A DNA stretch of 64,000 nucleotides from Brasenia schreberi. Taxonomy: Eukaryota > Streptophyta > Magnoliopsida > Nymphaeales > Cabombaceae. Shown one piece after another: positions 35,201-43,655 of this stretch. Location: the NCBI GenBank assembly GCA_036023115.1, contig JAYKKT010000091.1, positions 32,849,001 to 32,913,000 on the forward strand. The letters are read 5' to 3'. The translations under genes were made by a program, and so were the position numbers. Under the pieces are notes generated by a model. The model searched no databases and was not told the origin of the DNA. It saw nothing but the letters and a program-made list of their open reading frames with translations. Position 1 is the stretch's first letter. Every line of letters starts with the position of its first letter.

Positions 35201-38200
35201 TTCTTTTTTTGTTCAGGTAATATAACCCCATAAGTTTCTTGAAATATAAATAATTAACAAACGTCTTACTTAAAGAGATGAACAGTCCACTGGCCTTCGT
35301 GACACACTTCCGGAAATTACCTTTTTAATCAATCGTCATCGACGAGGCTCTAATACCATGTAATGAAGATTGGCCTCACCTGATCTCGATAGTCACATGA
35401 AATGCCTTAAGCACTTCACCAAGAATAAGTTTAATTGTGCCTTAAGCACCGGAAACATAAATACTTTGAAGAAAGAACACTTTATTAAGGCAAAATCCCA
35501 CACCTTGTAATTACAAGAGTGAAGATGAGATCTTTATAGATAAGGGAGTAGGAAAGAGGAGAAAGGAGGGTCAGCACCCAACGGCTAGTAGAAGGAGGAT
35601 AAGGAGGAGGGCCAGCACCCAACGGCTAGTGTGCTGGCCGTTGGATGCTGAACTGGCCCAACGGTTACAAAATCTAGCCGTTGGGTTGGCCTGCTGGTTG
35701 GCTGCTGATGGCAACGGCTGGCCCAGCAGGGATGGTGGCAGCAGGTGGTGGCTATGGTGGCGATCAGGAGTCTTTCTTCTAACAAGAGCAGGCAACCTTT
35801 TCCATCAAGTGCTCCAATGAGTGCCTATGAAATGCTGCAAGATGCCACCGATAGTTGTCTAACTTGATGCCAGTCAGAAGCAAAATACATGCGTATATGC
35901 ATGTATCTGCATACACCACAATGCGTGTGTGCAGAAACAAAAGAATAAAGTTTGAAATTTACAGATAGTCAGGTAACTTTCTCACAATTGATGAGTCCTG
36001 ATGGCAATACAAAGAATTAAGCAAACGTTCATACCCATATATCATACAGATATCCTAAAATTTTCTACAAGCTTCAGAAAGAAATATTTAAATTTTTGGA
36101 ATTATTCAAAACTACTGAATAGTATAAAAATACAGTATGCTTGCTCAAATTTGCTTATTTTACATGGAATAATAAGGGTCAAACAGAAGGCTCTATACTT
36201 CTCCAAGTATAGCAAAAGATGCCCATAAAAAAGAATTGATCTCTTTTTTAACCAATTTACAATAGTTTGTCCCCTGCACAGAAGGATCACACAACAAAGT
36301 TACTTCTTTTCAATAAAATAAATTGAGTTGGAAAGCACGATTTAAACCTGAAGTAACATAATTTCTAAAAACTTTTAGGACAAGAATATGTATCTAATCA
36401 TTGTCTCTAATAGTAACAGTATGCATTGCAGTGATTTAACATAGAACCATGTTCAAGCAGCAGTAACTCCTCAAGATGCATCTAGCAGGTACATGAGTAG
36501 AGTTCCATCAGAAGTGTGCATTCCATGTATGATCCTTGTTTATTTGATCGATTCATGTTCTTACATCTAGCTATAAGGATGTTGCAATAATTAGTCTTTT
36601 AGTAAATGGACCTGGTCTCTGAATATCAAATATGTAATTACATTAAAAATTGACCATGTTTAAGGAAAGAATCACAATACCATCAATACAGTGTCGAACT
36701 ATAACATTCTATTTTGCTACATACCACAGACGCGCAGCTATAGCCCACAAATAAAACATGCACGGAGGTGCACCAGCACACAAAGATGCAAAAGGGAAAA
36801 ATTAGCAGCAAACAACCACAACACGATAGCTAAACCATAAGAAGCTTAGCTATCACTATCAACAAGTATTATGGTTTGTCTAGTGCAAAGGTATCATCTC
36901 CAGATGAGAAAATATATAATTCAACTGATCTCTGACATAGCATGCACAGACGGCTATAGCCATATCCTCCTACAACTGGTGTACAGTCTTTTCCTAAATC
37001 AAAGCATTATTTAAGATTAAAAAACAAAACAACGCACACAAGATTCAACACAAAAATCATCAGGTTTAGTGAAGAAGCATATTACCTCACGAAGAAAGTT
37101 ATTTTGATGCAAAAGCTCTTCCTTGAGAACCTTGATAGCAACCATTTTGGTCTCGACCCATCCTTTGTATACCGAACCTAACCCTCCACTTCCAATCTTC
37201 AACCCCTGGCTAAAATTGCTGGTTGCCTCAATCAATTCATTGCGTGTGAACATAATGAAACTCGAAGGATCAACCTCTAATTCTGGCTCACTCTCCAACC
37301 CTCTGTGAGAAGTCCCTGCCTCATGTTGGTCTCTTAGCATCTCATCTAACATGGAATTGAGGTTGATAACTTCATTTTCAAGCAAAGATATTTTTTCCAA
37401 TGCTTCATCTAATTGTTCTTTCAGCCGATTCATTTCCAATCTTTCTTCCATAAGAGTGTTCTGTGCATCTCTTCTTTCTCTTGTTTCTTTGGTAAGCAAA
37501 ATTTCAGCAATCTGTGCCTGCCAGTATAGCTCAACAAATTTAACATGAAAACTAAAACAAAACCAATCCTCTAAAACTAAATGGGTCGGCTACATGCTTT
37601 TTGACATGGATTAACATGAAAACTGTTCGAGCAATTTAAAAAGAAAAAAGGTTCAGTTTGTCCTGGCAATCATACCTTCATATACACCATCTTCAGGCCT
37701 TCAGATATTAATGAGTTTGTCATGGCTAATGTTTAAACAACAAACTTTTGAGGCATTGTGCAGAACTGAAGAGCTTTGTAAGAAGAATAGCTGAACACAT
37801 TTAGTTATTTCAAAAGGTTGAAATCTTGAACTTATCATGTTTGCATTTTAATAAAAAAGTAAAATTTATACATTTTGGTCTGAAAACTTTTCAAAATGCA
37901 GTACCGACATTCATATCATTATAACTTTGAACGGATTTCAGCACCTTGGTGCAAGTGGTCTGCTGAAAAATGACAAAGCAACACAAACAAGCCACTTATG
38001 TTGTCACAGAAATATCACACATCCGACACAGAAAACTGTAAACAGAAGTCCCATGGTACTGCTATACATTACAGTTGAAGATTGATATTTAATAGAAAAA
38101 GGAAAGCATAGTCAATCTAAAATCCATATCACCAAAGGAATACTTCATGCTCTTTTTTCAGTTGAATATCCGTATTTTGGTAAAGTTCGTTCTTTTATAA

Positions 38201-39301
38201 CTCATCAAGTGAAGGACACAAGTACTGCAGATTATTACCAATGCCTCATTGGTATGAGGTAAATGTCTTGTTTCATAGACCTTATTACCAATATTATAAA
38301 TATCATATGGTACCACAGGACACAATATGATAATATCATATGTTGGCACCTGAATACAAACATCCATGGTACTCATAAAGTTGTATACTTTTCACCGTTT
38401 ATCCATGTTCTTCACAATGTATTATACACAATGCACTTATTGTATATATTACCAAATTGTATGCTACCATTTTTATTTAGCAAAAGATCACTTTATTAAA
38501 TAAAGAAAACAAAATAACCTACCATATTGGAAGATGCAGTACGATATTTACATATTTTGTACTTTAACCTTCTTCGAAAAGATGTAAAGTGTAAACTTTA
38601 TGATACAGAATATGATTTGGTATTTACAACATTGCTTCATCTTTTATTCTTCATACTGTTTATGTGATGTCAACTTTATTTGATGCTTTGTTCTTTTGCA
38701 GAAGAAACCTCGAAATATACCCTTTGTTCAGCCTCATCTGCATCTTGTTCAGCTTTCTGACGCTTTAGAAGTTCCTGATACCCCTCATTTTTGGCTTCAT
38801 GGAGTTGAGCATGCAAGACTTCAATTTCTCTCAAGCTTTTCTGTCGCATTTATTAACCAAAATGGTTAGCAAGAGCTTCACAAAAAGCTGGGAGCACATC
38901 TTCCTAGTTAAAATATGCTCCCTAGACTTTCGGTTGTAAACCAACCTTCTCTTATCTTTATTATATCTAGAAAATTGGGCATCATTCATCAGCATTAGAA
39001 TGGGAATGCCAACATAAACAAGTACCGTTACAATGTCTGATGTCTGACCAGTCAAATGATCATCCACTGTAATTTAGCACCAGTTATCTAACAATCACTT
39101 AGCACAATTAATTGTACAATATTTCCCAAGGCCATGCTGCCACCCTAATTGTTTTGCCTTCAGATAATTGAACAATAAACATGAAGCACTTACTTCATTC
39201 TGAACCTTGAGGGCATCATGAGCTGCATTATGATTCCTATGCAGATTTTGAAACCCTTCTTCCATGGTTTGCTTGACAAAATCATGCAACTCATCCATTT
39301 C
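17097..39301 (-). CDS. U-box domain protein with coiled coil and kinase-like domain (PUB family), multi-exon
   Basis: Five recognised exons join in frame: 39301-39194, 38840-38721, 37517-37086, 18940-18203 and 17288-17097. All donors are GT and acceptors AG, and every junction is in phase 0. They encode 529 residues: a helical, charged coiled coil (about residues 1-160), a kinase domain from [14 protein letters not shown] and a C-terminal U-box. This is the layout of PUB33/PUB52-type plant E3 ligases, in which the U-box binds a ubiquitin-charged E2. The glycine loop ([11 protein letters not shown]) and VAIK lysine are present, but the HRD position reads HGSLKP and DFG reads NFG, so phosphotransfer is doubtful. 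The family usually has an N-terminal universal stress protein (USP) domain; I could not find one upstream. The start codon is therefore unknown; the first exon given here may be internal. The gene is probably expressed as one transcript across an 18.1 kb intron full of transposons, but this is inference. Confidence 0.82.
18203..18940 (-). CDS. U-box/kinase gene, kinase core exon with altered catalytic motifs
   Basis: It encodes 246 codons from [19 protein letters not shown] to [11 protein letters not shown]. Kinase landmarks: [15 protein letters not shown] hinge region, [14 protein letters not shown] catalytic loop (Ser at 18715-18713 in the Asp position), INFGLCHLF (Asn at 18661-18659 in place of the DFG Asp), [30 protein letters not shown] and a conserved Arg near NRPDL. 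The last residues start the U-box, split by an intron after CPISQ. Confidence 0.92.
19303..19717 (-). repeat. 3' LTR of the outer Copia
   Basis: The 415 bp match 35359-35784 by eye over most of the length (for example CCGATCTCGATAGTCACA / CTGATCTCGATAGTCACA). Both termini have decayed: TGTAATGA has become CGTAATGA, and the TAACA end has become TAATA. Confidence 0.9.
19718..19730 (-). other. Polypurine tract of the outer Copia
   Basis: On the minus strand TAGTTTGAGGGGG directly precedes the LTR. Confidence 0.7.
19731..20981 (-). pseudogene. Outer Copia RT and RNase H remnant
   Basis: Recognisable minus-strand pieces: the RNase H end ([20 protein letters not shown] near 19740-19810), the RT connection [17 protein letters not shown] (20419 down) and, near 20600-20740, the [15 protein letters not shown] and copia RT start regions. 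Numerous stops interrupt it. It is cut by the RTE insertion at 20982, and copia sequence resumes at 24228. Confidence 0.8.
21017..22994 (-). pseudogene. RTE reverse transcriptase remnant
   Basis: Homology is split among frames at 22641-22994, 22396-22617, 21872-22258 and 21017-21409. Palm motifs [16 protein letters not shown] and [17 protein letters not shown] are present. The catalytic box near 21770 reads [11 protein letters not shown], so the first Asp of FADD is Asn. The final domain ([20 protein letters not shown] to [20 protein letters not shown], then [11 protein letters not shown]) is intact to its stop at 21017, close to the 3' UTR. Confidence 0.88.
22943..23959 (-). pseudogene. RTE endonuclease domain, missing its first strand
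   Basis: The frame keeps [14 protein letters not shown] (catalytic Glu), [22 protein letters not shown] and [17 protein letters not shown] (Asp/Asn). The first conserved segment (RIGSWNI in the copy at 1029), which holds a catalytic Asn, is absent: [12 protein letters not shown] stands where IRIGSWNIKTLSGKL is expected. Target nicking by this protein is therefore unlikely even before the frame breaks downstream. Confidence 0.85.
24228..25477 (-). pseudogene. Outer Copia integrase and GAG-pre-integrase remnant
   Basis: Minus-strand reading shows [12 protein letters not shown] (GAG-pre-integrase, near 25380-25415), FFCKDYAF-like sequence and [13 protein letters not shown] with [19 protein letters not shown] (integrase core, about 25080-25190). 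The frames are broken by many stops. The rest of the GAG-pre-integrase start lies across the inserted LTR element, from 34201 onward. Confidence 0.75.
25483..25781 (+). repeat. 5' LTR of the non-autonomous element
   Basis: 299 bp. It shares TGCCTGTAGTACTAAGGGCATTTT-type sequence with the right LTR (here starting TACCTG). It contains about 40 bp (TTTTGTATTAGGGTTAAGAG and onward, near 25630-25670) missing from the right LTR, so the two have diverged since insertion. Confidence 0.93.
25782..25793 (+). other. Primer binding site (initiator Met tRNA type)
   Basis: TGGTATCAAAGC immediately follows the 5' LTR. It matches the usual TGGTATCAGAGC plant site, complementary to the 3' end of initiator tRNA-Met, with one difference. 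Confidence 0.85.
25794..26149 (+). other. Internal region upstream of the Aux/IAA fragment
   Basis: The frame that carries the Aux/IAA motifs is open from 25925, but its first ~75 codons ([14 protein letters not shown]...) were not matched to any family. They may be captured sequence too decayed to recognise, or retroelement leader. Confidence 0.35.
26150..26412 (+). pseudogene. Captured Aux/IAA gene fragment (domains II and III)
   Basis: One plus-strand frame reads [20 protein letters not shown] (VVGWPP at 26165-26182), then a TGA at 26222-26224, a charged linker (KTKRREEKG) and, still in the same frame, [16 protein letters not shown] (FVKVNMDG at 26333-26356) and YYETLA. GWPP is the core of Aux/IAA domain II, the degron read by TIR1/AFB auxin receptors. 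KVNMDG..I.RKVD..., followed by YE.LA, is the start of domain III (PB1). The order and spacing match Aux/IAA proteins of the IAA11-13 kind. After ETLA a frameshift leads to [10 protein letters not shown] and then a stop. No domain I (LxLxL) was found. Two separate motifs in one frame make chance unlikely. It lies inside a retrotransposon lacking its own proteins and is probably a captured transcript fragment. Confidence 0.8.
26413..27284 (+). other. Internal region of the non-autonomous LTR element, left part
   Basis: A purine-rich tract with no long frame. A short motif resembling TTCCTGATTTTGTGAAAAGC recurs two to three times between 26640 and 26760. Nothing else was recognised. Confidence 0.4.
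27757..27886 (+). pseudogene. hAT-1 transposase start with BED finger, interrupted by hAT-2
   Basis: Reads [20 protein letters not shown], then a [11 protein letters not shown] zinc-binding segment and SGEI, where hAT-2 is inserted. The frame resumes at 32149 as [19 protein letters not shown], completing the Cys2..His BED-type zinc finger. The C-terminal exon homology starts directly at about 32212, after a deletion of the middle of the gene. Confidence 0.9.
27887..28875 (-). repeat. Outer copy of the hAT-2 terminal duplication
   Basis: This ~989 bp repeats 28876-29880 almost base for base, including the terminal repeat, the GTATC array (about 4 units at 27941-27960), the last exon (28479-28200) and exon 2 (28786-28582). 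The encoded 96-residue acidic tail is identical in both copies. The duplicated part stops at GGACG just inside intron 1's donor. Confidence 0.95.
28876..29880 (-). repeat. Inner copy of the hAT-2 terminal duplication
   Basis: It begins with a complete terminal repeat CAGTGTTGTCTGACG and a longer GTATC array (six units at about 28930-28960), followed by exon 3 and exon 2 in the minus direction. It contains the exons contiguous with the rest of the transposase gene. The element thus has two possible left termini. Confidence 0.95.
29211..31648 (-). pseudogene. hAT-2 transposase gene, nearly intact but frameshifted and deleted
   Basis: Model: exon 1 31648-29881, exon 2 29797-29593, exon 3 29490-29211, GT-AG introns, junctions in frame. 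It begins with a BED-type finger ([23 protein letters not shown]...[15 protein letters not shown]) and a Ser/Arg/Gly-rich linker. The RNase H-like core has [14 protein letters not shown] (first Asp), [10 protein letters not shown] (second Asp) and [17 protein letters not shown]. Exon 2 carries the Glu and dimerisation motif ([19 protein letters not shown]). The last exon is very acidic ([13 protein letters not shown]). Two defects: a missing base near 31140 shifts the frame after FFPPSTT, and near 30245 a deletion with frameshift joins RSSFWN to [11 protein letters not shown]. The copy is young but should not make full transposase. The reading ignores the possibility of an unrecognised intron at either place. 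Confidence 0.88.
32141..32706 (+). pseudogene. hAT-1 transposase continuation and C-terminus
   Basis: After RLKHHLA and RKEVAPC, the sequence jumps to the C-terminal dimerisation exon ([10 protein letters not shown] region, 32240-32330), an intron and the acidic last exon (32431-32706, ending [17 protein letters not shown]). Several stops occur. The deletion junction is near 32212. Confidence 0.85.
32956..33928 (+). other. Internal region of the non-autonomous LTR element, right part
   Basis: No coding frame recognised. Between about 33145 and 33250 a short unit (AACCAAGAAGCTTCTAAAAA, AGCCAAGAAGCTCCTAAAAA, AGCCAAGAAGG) is repeated in tandem. Confidence 0.45.
33929..33939 (+). other. Polypurine tract of the non-autonomous LTR element
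   Basis: TTGAGAGGGGG immediately precedes the right LTR start TGTTCAAGAATA. Confidence 0.8.
33940..34195 (+). repeat. 3' LTR of the non-autonomous element
   Basis: 256 bp, TGTTCAAG...AATTCCAACA, followed by the TSD AAGCT. Compared with the left LTR it lacks about 40 bp and has several substitutions. Confidence 0.93.
34201..35345 (-). pseudogene. Outer Copia gag and protease remnant
   Basis: The protease frame (34483 down) reads [18 protein letters not shown]; the copia active site is D(S/T)G, so here the Gly is Arg. Upstream, a zinc-knuckle remnant at 34641-34599 reads [16 protein letters not shown], with Trp in place of the second Cys. The remaining gag region up to 35345 is interrupted by stops. 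Together these show a formerly complete 5' coding region. Confidence 0.8.
35347..35358 (-). other. Primer binding site of the outer Copia
   Basis: On the minus strand TGGTATTAGAGC directly follows the LTR end (...TTCATTACA). It is one base from the standard initiator tRNA-Met site. Confidence 0.85.
35359..35784 (-). repeat. 5' LTR of the outer Copia
   Basis: 426 bp. On its own strand it starts TGTTAGAAGAAAGACTCC and ends CTTCATTACA, and is followed outward by the TSD AGAGC at 35785-35789. It contains a locally repeated segment (GCCAGCACCCAACGGCTAGT-like, 35568-35630) and a TATA-like TTTATAAAGATC region on the minus strand. Confidence 0.92.
35790..37085 (-). other. Ancestral intron sequence right of the transposon nest
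   Basis: AT-rich intron DNA. No repeat or coding segment recognised. Confidence 0.5.
37086..37517 (-). CDS. U-box/kinase gene, exon with coiled coil and kinase N-lobe
   Basis: It encodes 144 codons. The first ~75 continue the charged coiled coil ([20 protein letters not shown]). After an acidic linker come [20 protein letters not shown], the loop [11 protein letters not shown] and the VAIKVLKEE lysine. The exon ends at FLRE before donor GTAATA. The next exon lies 18.1 kb downstream. Confidence 0.9.
37518..38720 (-). other. Intron of the U-box/kinase gene
   Basis: Between exons at 37517 and 38721. It contains AT-rich sequence; the frames at 38158-38499 are not conserved proteins as far as can be seen. 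Confidence 0.6.
38721..38840 (-). CDS. U-box/kinase gene, coiled-coil exon
   Basis: Forty codons ([20 protein letters not shown], then a stretch ending DADEAEQR) between a CAG acceptor and a GTATAT donor. [13 protein letters not shown] runs are typical of the PUB33-type coiled coil between the USP and kinase domains. Confidence 0.8.
39194..39301 (-). CDS. U-box/kinase gene, first recognised exon (coiled coil)
   Basis: It encodes 36 residues starting [16 protein letters not shown] and ending ALKVQNE, followed by donor GTAAGT. The acceptor is taken as GCCAG before GAAATGG, because the frame further upstream has a TGA. If this is instead the first coding exon, the ATG at 39298 would be the start and the protein would lack the USP domain. 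Confidence 0.65.
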
Positions 39302-41504
39302 CTGGCTTCAATACGTTCCTGGAGGCACGCGTCTCTAATAGCACTAGACTGTCACCAAAGATCCGATAGGGATGAAACTAAAACCATGGAGGTCCATCAT
39401 GTCCTCCAGTAATTAAATGAAATTACAGTATTTCTGTCATCTTGAGTCCCAACCGAATTCTCCTTTACACTTTTGTGCCTCCACCATTTGTACGCCCTTG
39501 TTACAGATATGTGAAAGGAAGTGACGCATATTTCTCTGCCTAGTTATTCTGCATAAATTCAATAAGCAGTAAGAGTTATCAGAATGTTCAATAACATCTC
39601 ATAAGATACTACATACTCAAATAAATATTTCCTAAATAATGCTGTCTGTGTCAGTTCTGCCATCATCAAGACCTAATTATTATTGGCCTTAACACTAACG
39701 AGGAATAAAGGCAAGTTGATAAATGCACTTACAATGATTGACCAGGAATTTGGTCGACTTTCAACAAAGACAGGTAAGCTTTCACAAAATTTAATTTTTG
39801 AAGAAAATAAGACATAGCCAAATACTAATCATACAGAATATAGATCAGTCAAGTTCAAAGAACATATTGCAGTGAAAGCAATGGTCAATCACTCACTTTA
39901 TCCTTGGCTGCAGATATCAACTCATTCCACTTAAAAGTCTCAAGAACATAGTTATTCAACCATATGATTGATTATGCAGCACAATATTGGAAAATATTTC
40001 AAAGACAAGCACCTAAGCACAATTAAATGGTAAGGAACGGCATTCCTGTATGTTGATGCAATAACCTAAATGTCAACAATTTTCTGATGGCTTGAAATTT
40101 TGCGCATTCCCTTTCTCGCCAATTGGTAGCTTTAGTACTTGCCTGTGGAACCATGCAACTCAACTTTCTTCTATCAGTCGAAGTGTTTGCTTTTAAGTTC
40201 TCTGTTCACTTGCTCCTTTGGTATCTTGCATACTTGTGATGTTTAGAGTTGTTTGGGTGCCAAGGACCAATTTTGACATTACCACCTAAGGCAGGGACAC
40301 TCACATTTTGTATTGGTGTCGATGGGCCATTACAACACTTGTGAAATTCACTAAGGCTGATCTCGCCTCAAGGCTGAGTACCAGTCACCTTTCCTACTAC
40401 TGCCCATCAAACGGACGGATAAAGCATGACTAATAGGCAAGTTAATGTTATTATTCTCTTTTTCTGTACAAGGAAATTATCTTCATTCATATACATAACA
40501 TAAGGTACCTTAATACACATCGAAATATATCATAATCAGATAAATCCACGTAAATGTTTTCTAAGAAGAACCTAAACAATGTCTACACTTAATATAAAAC
40601 AGATAGATCTAACCATGTGTCAGCATGTATGTCCAAGAAAGAAGCATCAGCTATGTAGGAAAAGCAAAAGAACGGGAAAACCTTGATAAAAAATTTAGAA
40701 GCACAAAATAAATCCTTCAAGTACAAAACTCAAATCTCATGTGCATCACACAAGGTAACTATTTCAGAACAATGGTTAACTCTAAACATAACCTCCGGGG
40801 TTATCTAAAAAAGTAAGCATTACTATCAAATTGAAGACTGATATCTTAACGGTATGTACTAATTATGTACTACGCAAAGCCTTAGAAATAACACAAGAAC
40901 AAAGAGAAAAACCCAAAAGATCTGGCTCCCACGAAGAACAGAAACCAAGTTTTAGTTTCTTAAAACAAGAATATATATCCATGACCAATCAAGAAAACTA
41001 CTCATTTCTTTGCTACAAAACAACCTCATCTCAAAACTCTTCCTCTTCCAATGGTCTATTTTCCTTCTGCCAGCTTTCCGTCTTGAATGATGTAGACTTA
41101 CTGTCTCTGAGTCCTCAAACTTCATATTACTGCTCCTCAAGACTCCACCATGCTTAAAGTTTCTAAATCAGAGAACGCGTCAGGGAACAGATTCTTGGTT
41201 GTGACGAGAGATACTAACACAAAGAAACAAAACTAACTAAATATATACTTCTTCGTACCAAAACCATTATCCCATTTTGCTCATGAAAGTATACGTAGAA
41301 CTAATTTTCTTGCTAATCATTGCCCAGAACGTAAATCATGTTCAGCAAGTATTGATCAAAATCTAAGACACCAACAAGCAAAAGAAGATAGAATTAGAAA
41401 CACCTTACGGAAATGCAGTGAAAGAGTTTGAACCCCCATGGATGAAAGAGAAAAAGCAATCTAGACGACAAATTCACGAACAATTTAATGTACCCCTTCC
41501 AGCT
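39302..41504 (-). other. Upstream part of the U-box/kinase gene or its flank, N-terminal exons not found
   Basis: I searched the minus strand for the USP-domain exons typical of PUB33 relatives and found none that I trust. Candidate pieces with splice-like ends (for example ...FKWNELISAAKDK before GTGAGT near 39900) have no family support. The rest is AT-rich without features. Confidence 0.4.
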
Positions 41505-42965
41505 ACGTTGTATGGATACGAGTACAGTACCGGTACCCAGTATGGGTACATGGTACACATTTTAAAAAGATAAATTTATACAAATAAGTATAAACAGTAC
41601 ACAATACCAACTAAAAAGTATATCATATGGAAATAAGGAAGTTTCATTCAATAACATTTTCAATGGTATACATATAACGTTCATAGCAAAATTTAGAATC
41701 TAAACAAAATATCTTTGAACCAAATCACATTAAGCTTCAAACTCCAATAGTCTCGATATCAGTATTTCCTTCACTATTAAAGATAGCAACCCACCAAAGA
41801 TAATTCAAATCAAATGATCTTTGGTAGTAACGATGAAAGACTGTTCTTTTAAAATGACAAAAATGCAAGATAACAATGCCTAATTTCCGATTGAATATCC
41901 TTTAAGAGGTAGTACTCAATCAAATAAAAGTAGTCACGAAATTCTTCACATGGTTATGATCATCGACTTTTAAAAGAAGACAGATGATAAAAACTTGTCC
42001 AACTACATCATTTAGCTACAAATGATTCCACTTATTAAGCATTTGACAACAATATCACCGTTTCCACCAAGTATGCAGCTAAAACTAGATTTAGATGCTG
42101 AAAATTCTAATATCGTTGGAGAACGCAAATGCAAATTATGCCAAATTAGACAGACGCTGTCATGCTATGTGAAGACGGCAGCATTACGCGCTCACAGCAG
42201 ATAGCAACACAAAAGCATATATAAAGGGGAATCAAAAGAACGTCACGATTCACCAAATCTTCCAACAAAAGCTATTGAAGTTCGTACTCTAAATGCCACA
42301 TGAAAGGCACCATGCCCAAACTCACCAAGTTCACGACTTTAGCATGCAAACGAATCATTCGAGAAGGGACAAAATCGGCTTGGTACCTTTTACGTTGACC
42401 ATCATTCTACAAATTGTGTTCGTTAAACAAAATACACAACAGAAAAACCATCATTGCTACAATGGACTGTTAAGCAGTAATCACAAATAACCGACGTCTC
42501 GTTGAAGCATTTCATCAAAGATATAGTTCGCAGATTCACAAACACCGAAGAAGAGAAAGTAAACGTTGATGTCCGTCGAAGAAAATCAACTACAGATTCA
42601 CAACAACGCAGATTCACAACACCTAAAAAAATCATCAATAGATTCAATACCTAATCTCTTGAAGCCACCGAATCGACGATGTCCGTCGCTCGCCAAGTCG
42701 CCGTTGTCTGTCGATCGACGGGCCACCGTCGTCCGCTGCACTCACTCGCAGTCGCAGTCACCGGTGATGGCCAGAAAGAGTAGAGAGAGAAGGTACGCAG
42801 GCACTAGAAACTGCAGGGAGAGACGGAGAAGAAGTAACTTTTATTTGGATCGGATAACCCATATTCAAATAGTTTGACCCGATTCAATACGTACCCAATA
42901 TGGGTATTTAAGGTACCCATATTAATTAATATGCGTCTACGTATATCGATAGTACCGATACATAT
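41505..42965. mobile_element. Candidate non-autonomous DNA transposon with GTACC-rich ends
   Basis: Near 41515-41560 the sequence reads TGTATGGATACGAGTACAGT, then ACCGGTACCCAGTATGGGTA. The right edge, read on the other strand from 42965, begins TGTATCGGTACTATCGATAT and later has AATATGGGTACC and CCCATATTGGGTACG. Facing ends rich in the same GTACC/GGTAC motif recall hAT subterminal repeats. No transposase frame and no clear TSD were found. Inside (42650-42850) is a GC-rich tract that could equally be a host first exon. Confidence 0.35.
42640..42850 (-). promoter_or_regulatory. Candidate 5' UTR/first exon of the U-box/kinase gene
   Basis: A GC-rich island in an AT-rich setting, with CTCTCTCTACTC-type pyrimidine leader on the minus strand and a possible donor (AAGAGATTAG before GTATTG near 42645). 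The position upstream of the minus-strand gene suits a non-coding first exon. No protein or TATA evidence supports it. Confidence 0.25.
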
Positions 42966-43173
42966 GATTTCCTCTAAAGATAAGGATGAAATTGCGATTC
43001 ACCAACCGTCCACTACAATAATAAAAAATTCAAAGGACCGTACTCTCTCTTTCTTCTTTGTGCGTTGTCGGTTTCTTGTCAACCACGAAAGAGAATGAAA
43101 ATTGCGTCGTTATATGGAGAAAAATTGCATCGTTATATTGGGGATCGTAGTCCCAATTCCCGTTGACCTCTTA

Positions 43174-43562
43174 TGACGACTTTTATGTTGCACTCTCCGG
43201 ATTCTCGTCGGATAGCTTGTTCACACAGTCGATGACCTTCCATTCTTAGATAAAGAATAGAAGATAATGAAGAATATAAGTATATTTTTTGGTTTGTCAT
43301 AGCTGAATTTCTCAGAGAGGATTTGATAGTTTGATTTTCTTGTATATAAGTTTAATGTGTTGCTATATATTTATAGAACAGCGCTTGACTCCATCTTCTC
43401 GAGTTTCTTGACTGAGCTTGGGAGCTCTTATATGTTAGTTACACACAAAGTGGCTAGATGGTCGGTCTAGTCATTTTCGTGGATGATTATATTGAAAATT
43501 GTCATCATCTTGACTTTACATCTCCTACTTTGTCATTCGAGCGAAATAATATGATATAATCA
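43174..43562 (-). repeat. 3' LTR of the second Copia
   Basis: The left edge TGACGACTTTTATGTTG corresponds to TGATGGTGACTTTTCAAC in the other LTR. The right edge is taken before TTTTGCCTCCCACTTTG, which on the minus strand is a CAAAGTGGGAGGC polypurine tract. Confidence 0.7.
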
Positions 43563-43655
43563 TTTTGCCTCCCACTTTGTGAGTTATCCTAGTCATGTCA
43601 TTTATAATTGTTGTACAGTCATTACCTATTATGTGATTTCTTACCTACACAACAA

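Larger units (their letters stand above)
19303..35784 (-). mobile_element. Outer Ty1/copia element, minus strand, carrying nested insertions
   Basis: Two LTRs (19303-19717 and 35359-35784), a primer binding site, a polypurine tract, and decayed gag, protease, integrase, RT and RNase H segments lie in the correct order on the minus strand. The flanks duplicate AGAGC (19298-19302 and 35785-35789). Removing the RTE insertion (20982-24211) and the LTR element (25483-34195) leaves an element of about 4.5 kb, a normal copia size. Many stops show that it is inactive. Confidence 0.95.
18941..37085 (-). other. 18.1 kb intron filled by nested transposons
   Basis: The intron is bounded by donor GTAATA (37085 downward) and acceptor TTGTTACAG (ending 18941). 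Without the Copia nest (19303-35784) it would be about 1.66 kb. The splice sites and flanking coding frames are intact. Confidence 0.8.

Noticed and set aside
35571..35820. Three overlapping frames rich in Ala, Trp and Gln
   Set aside because: They lie inside the GC-rich part of the Copia LTR.
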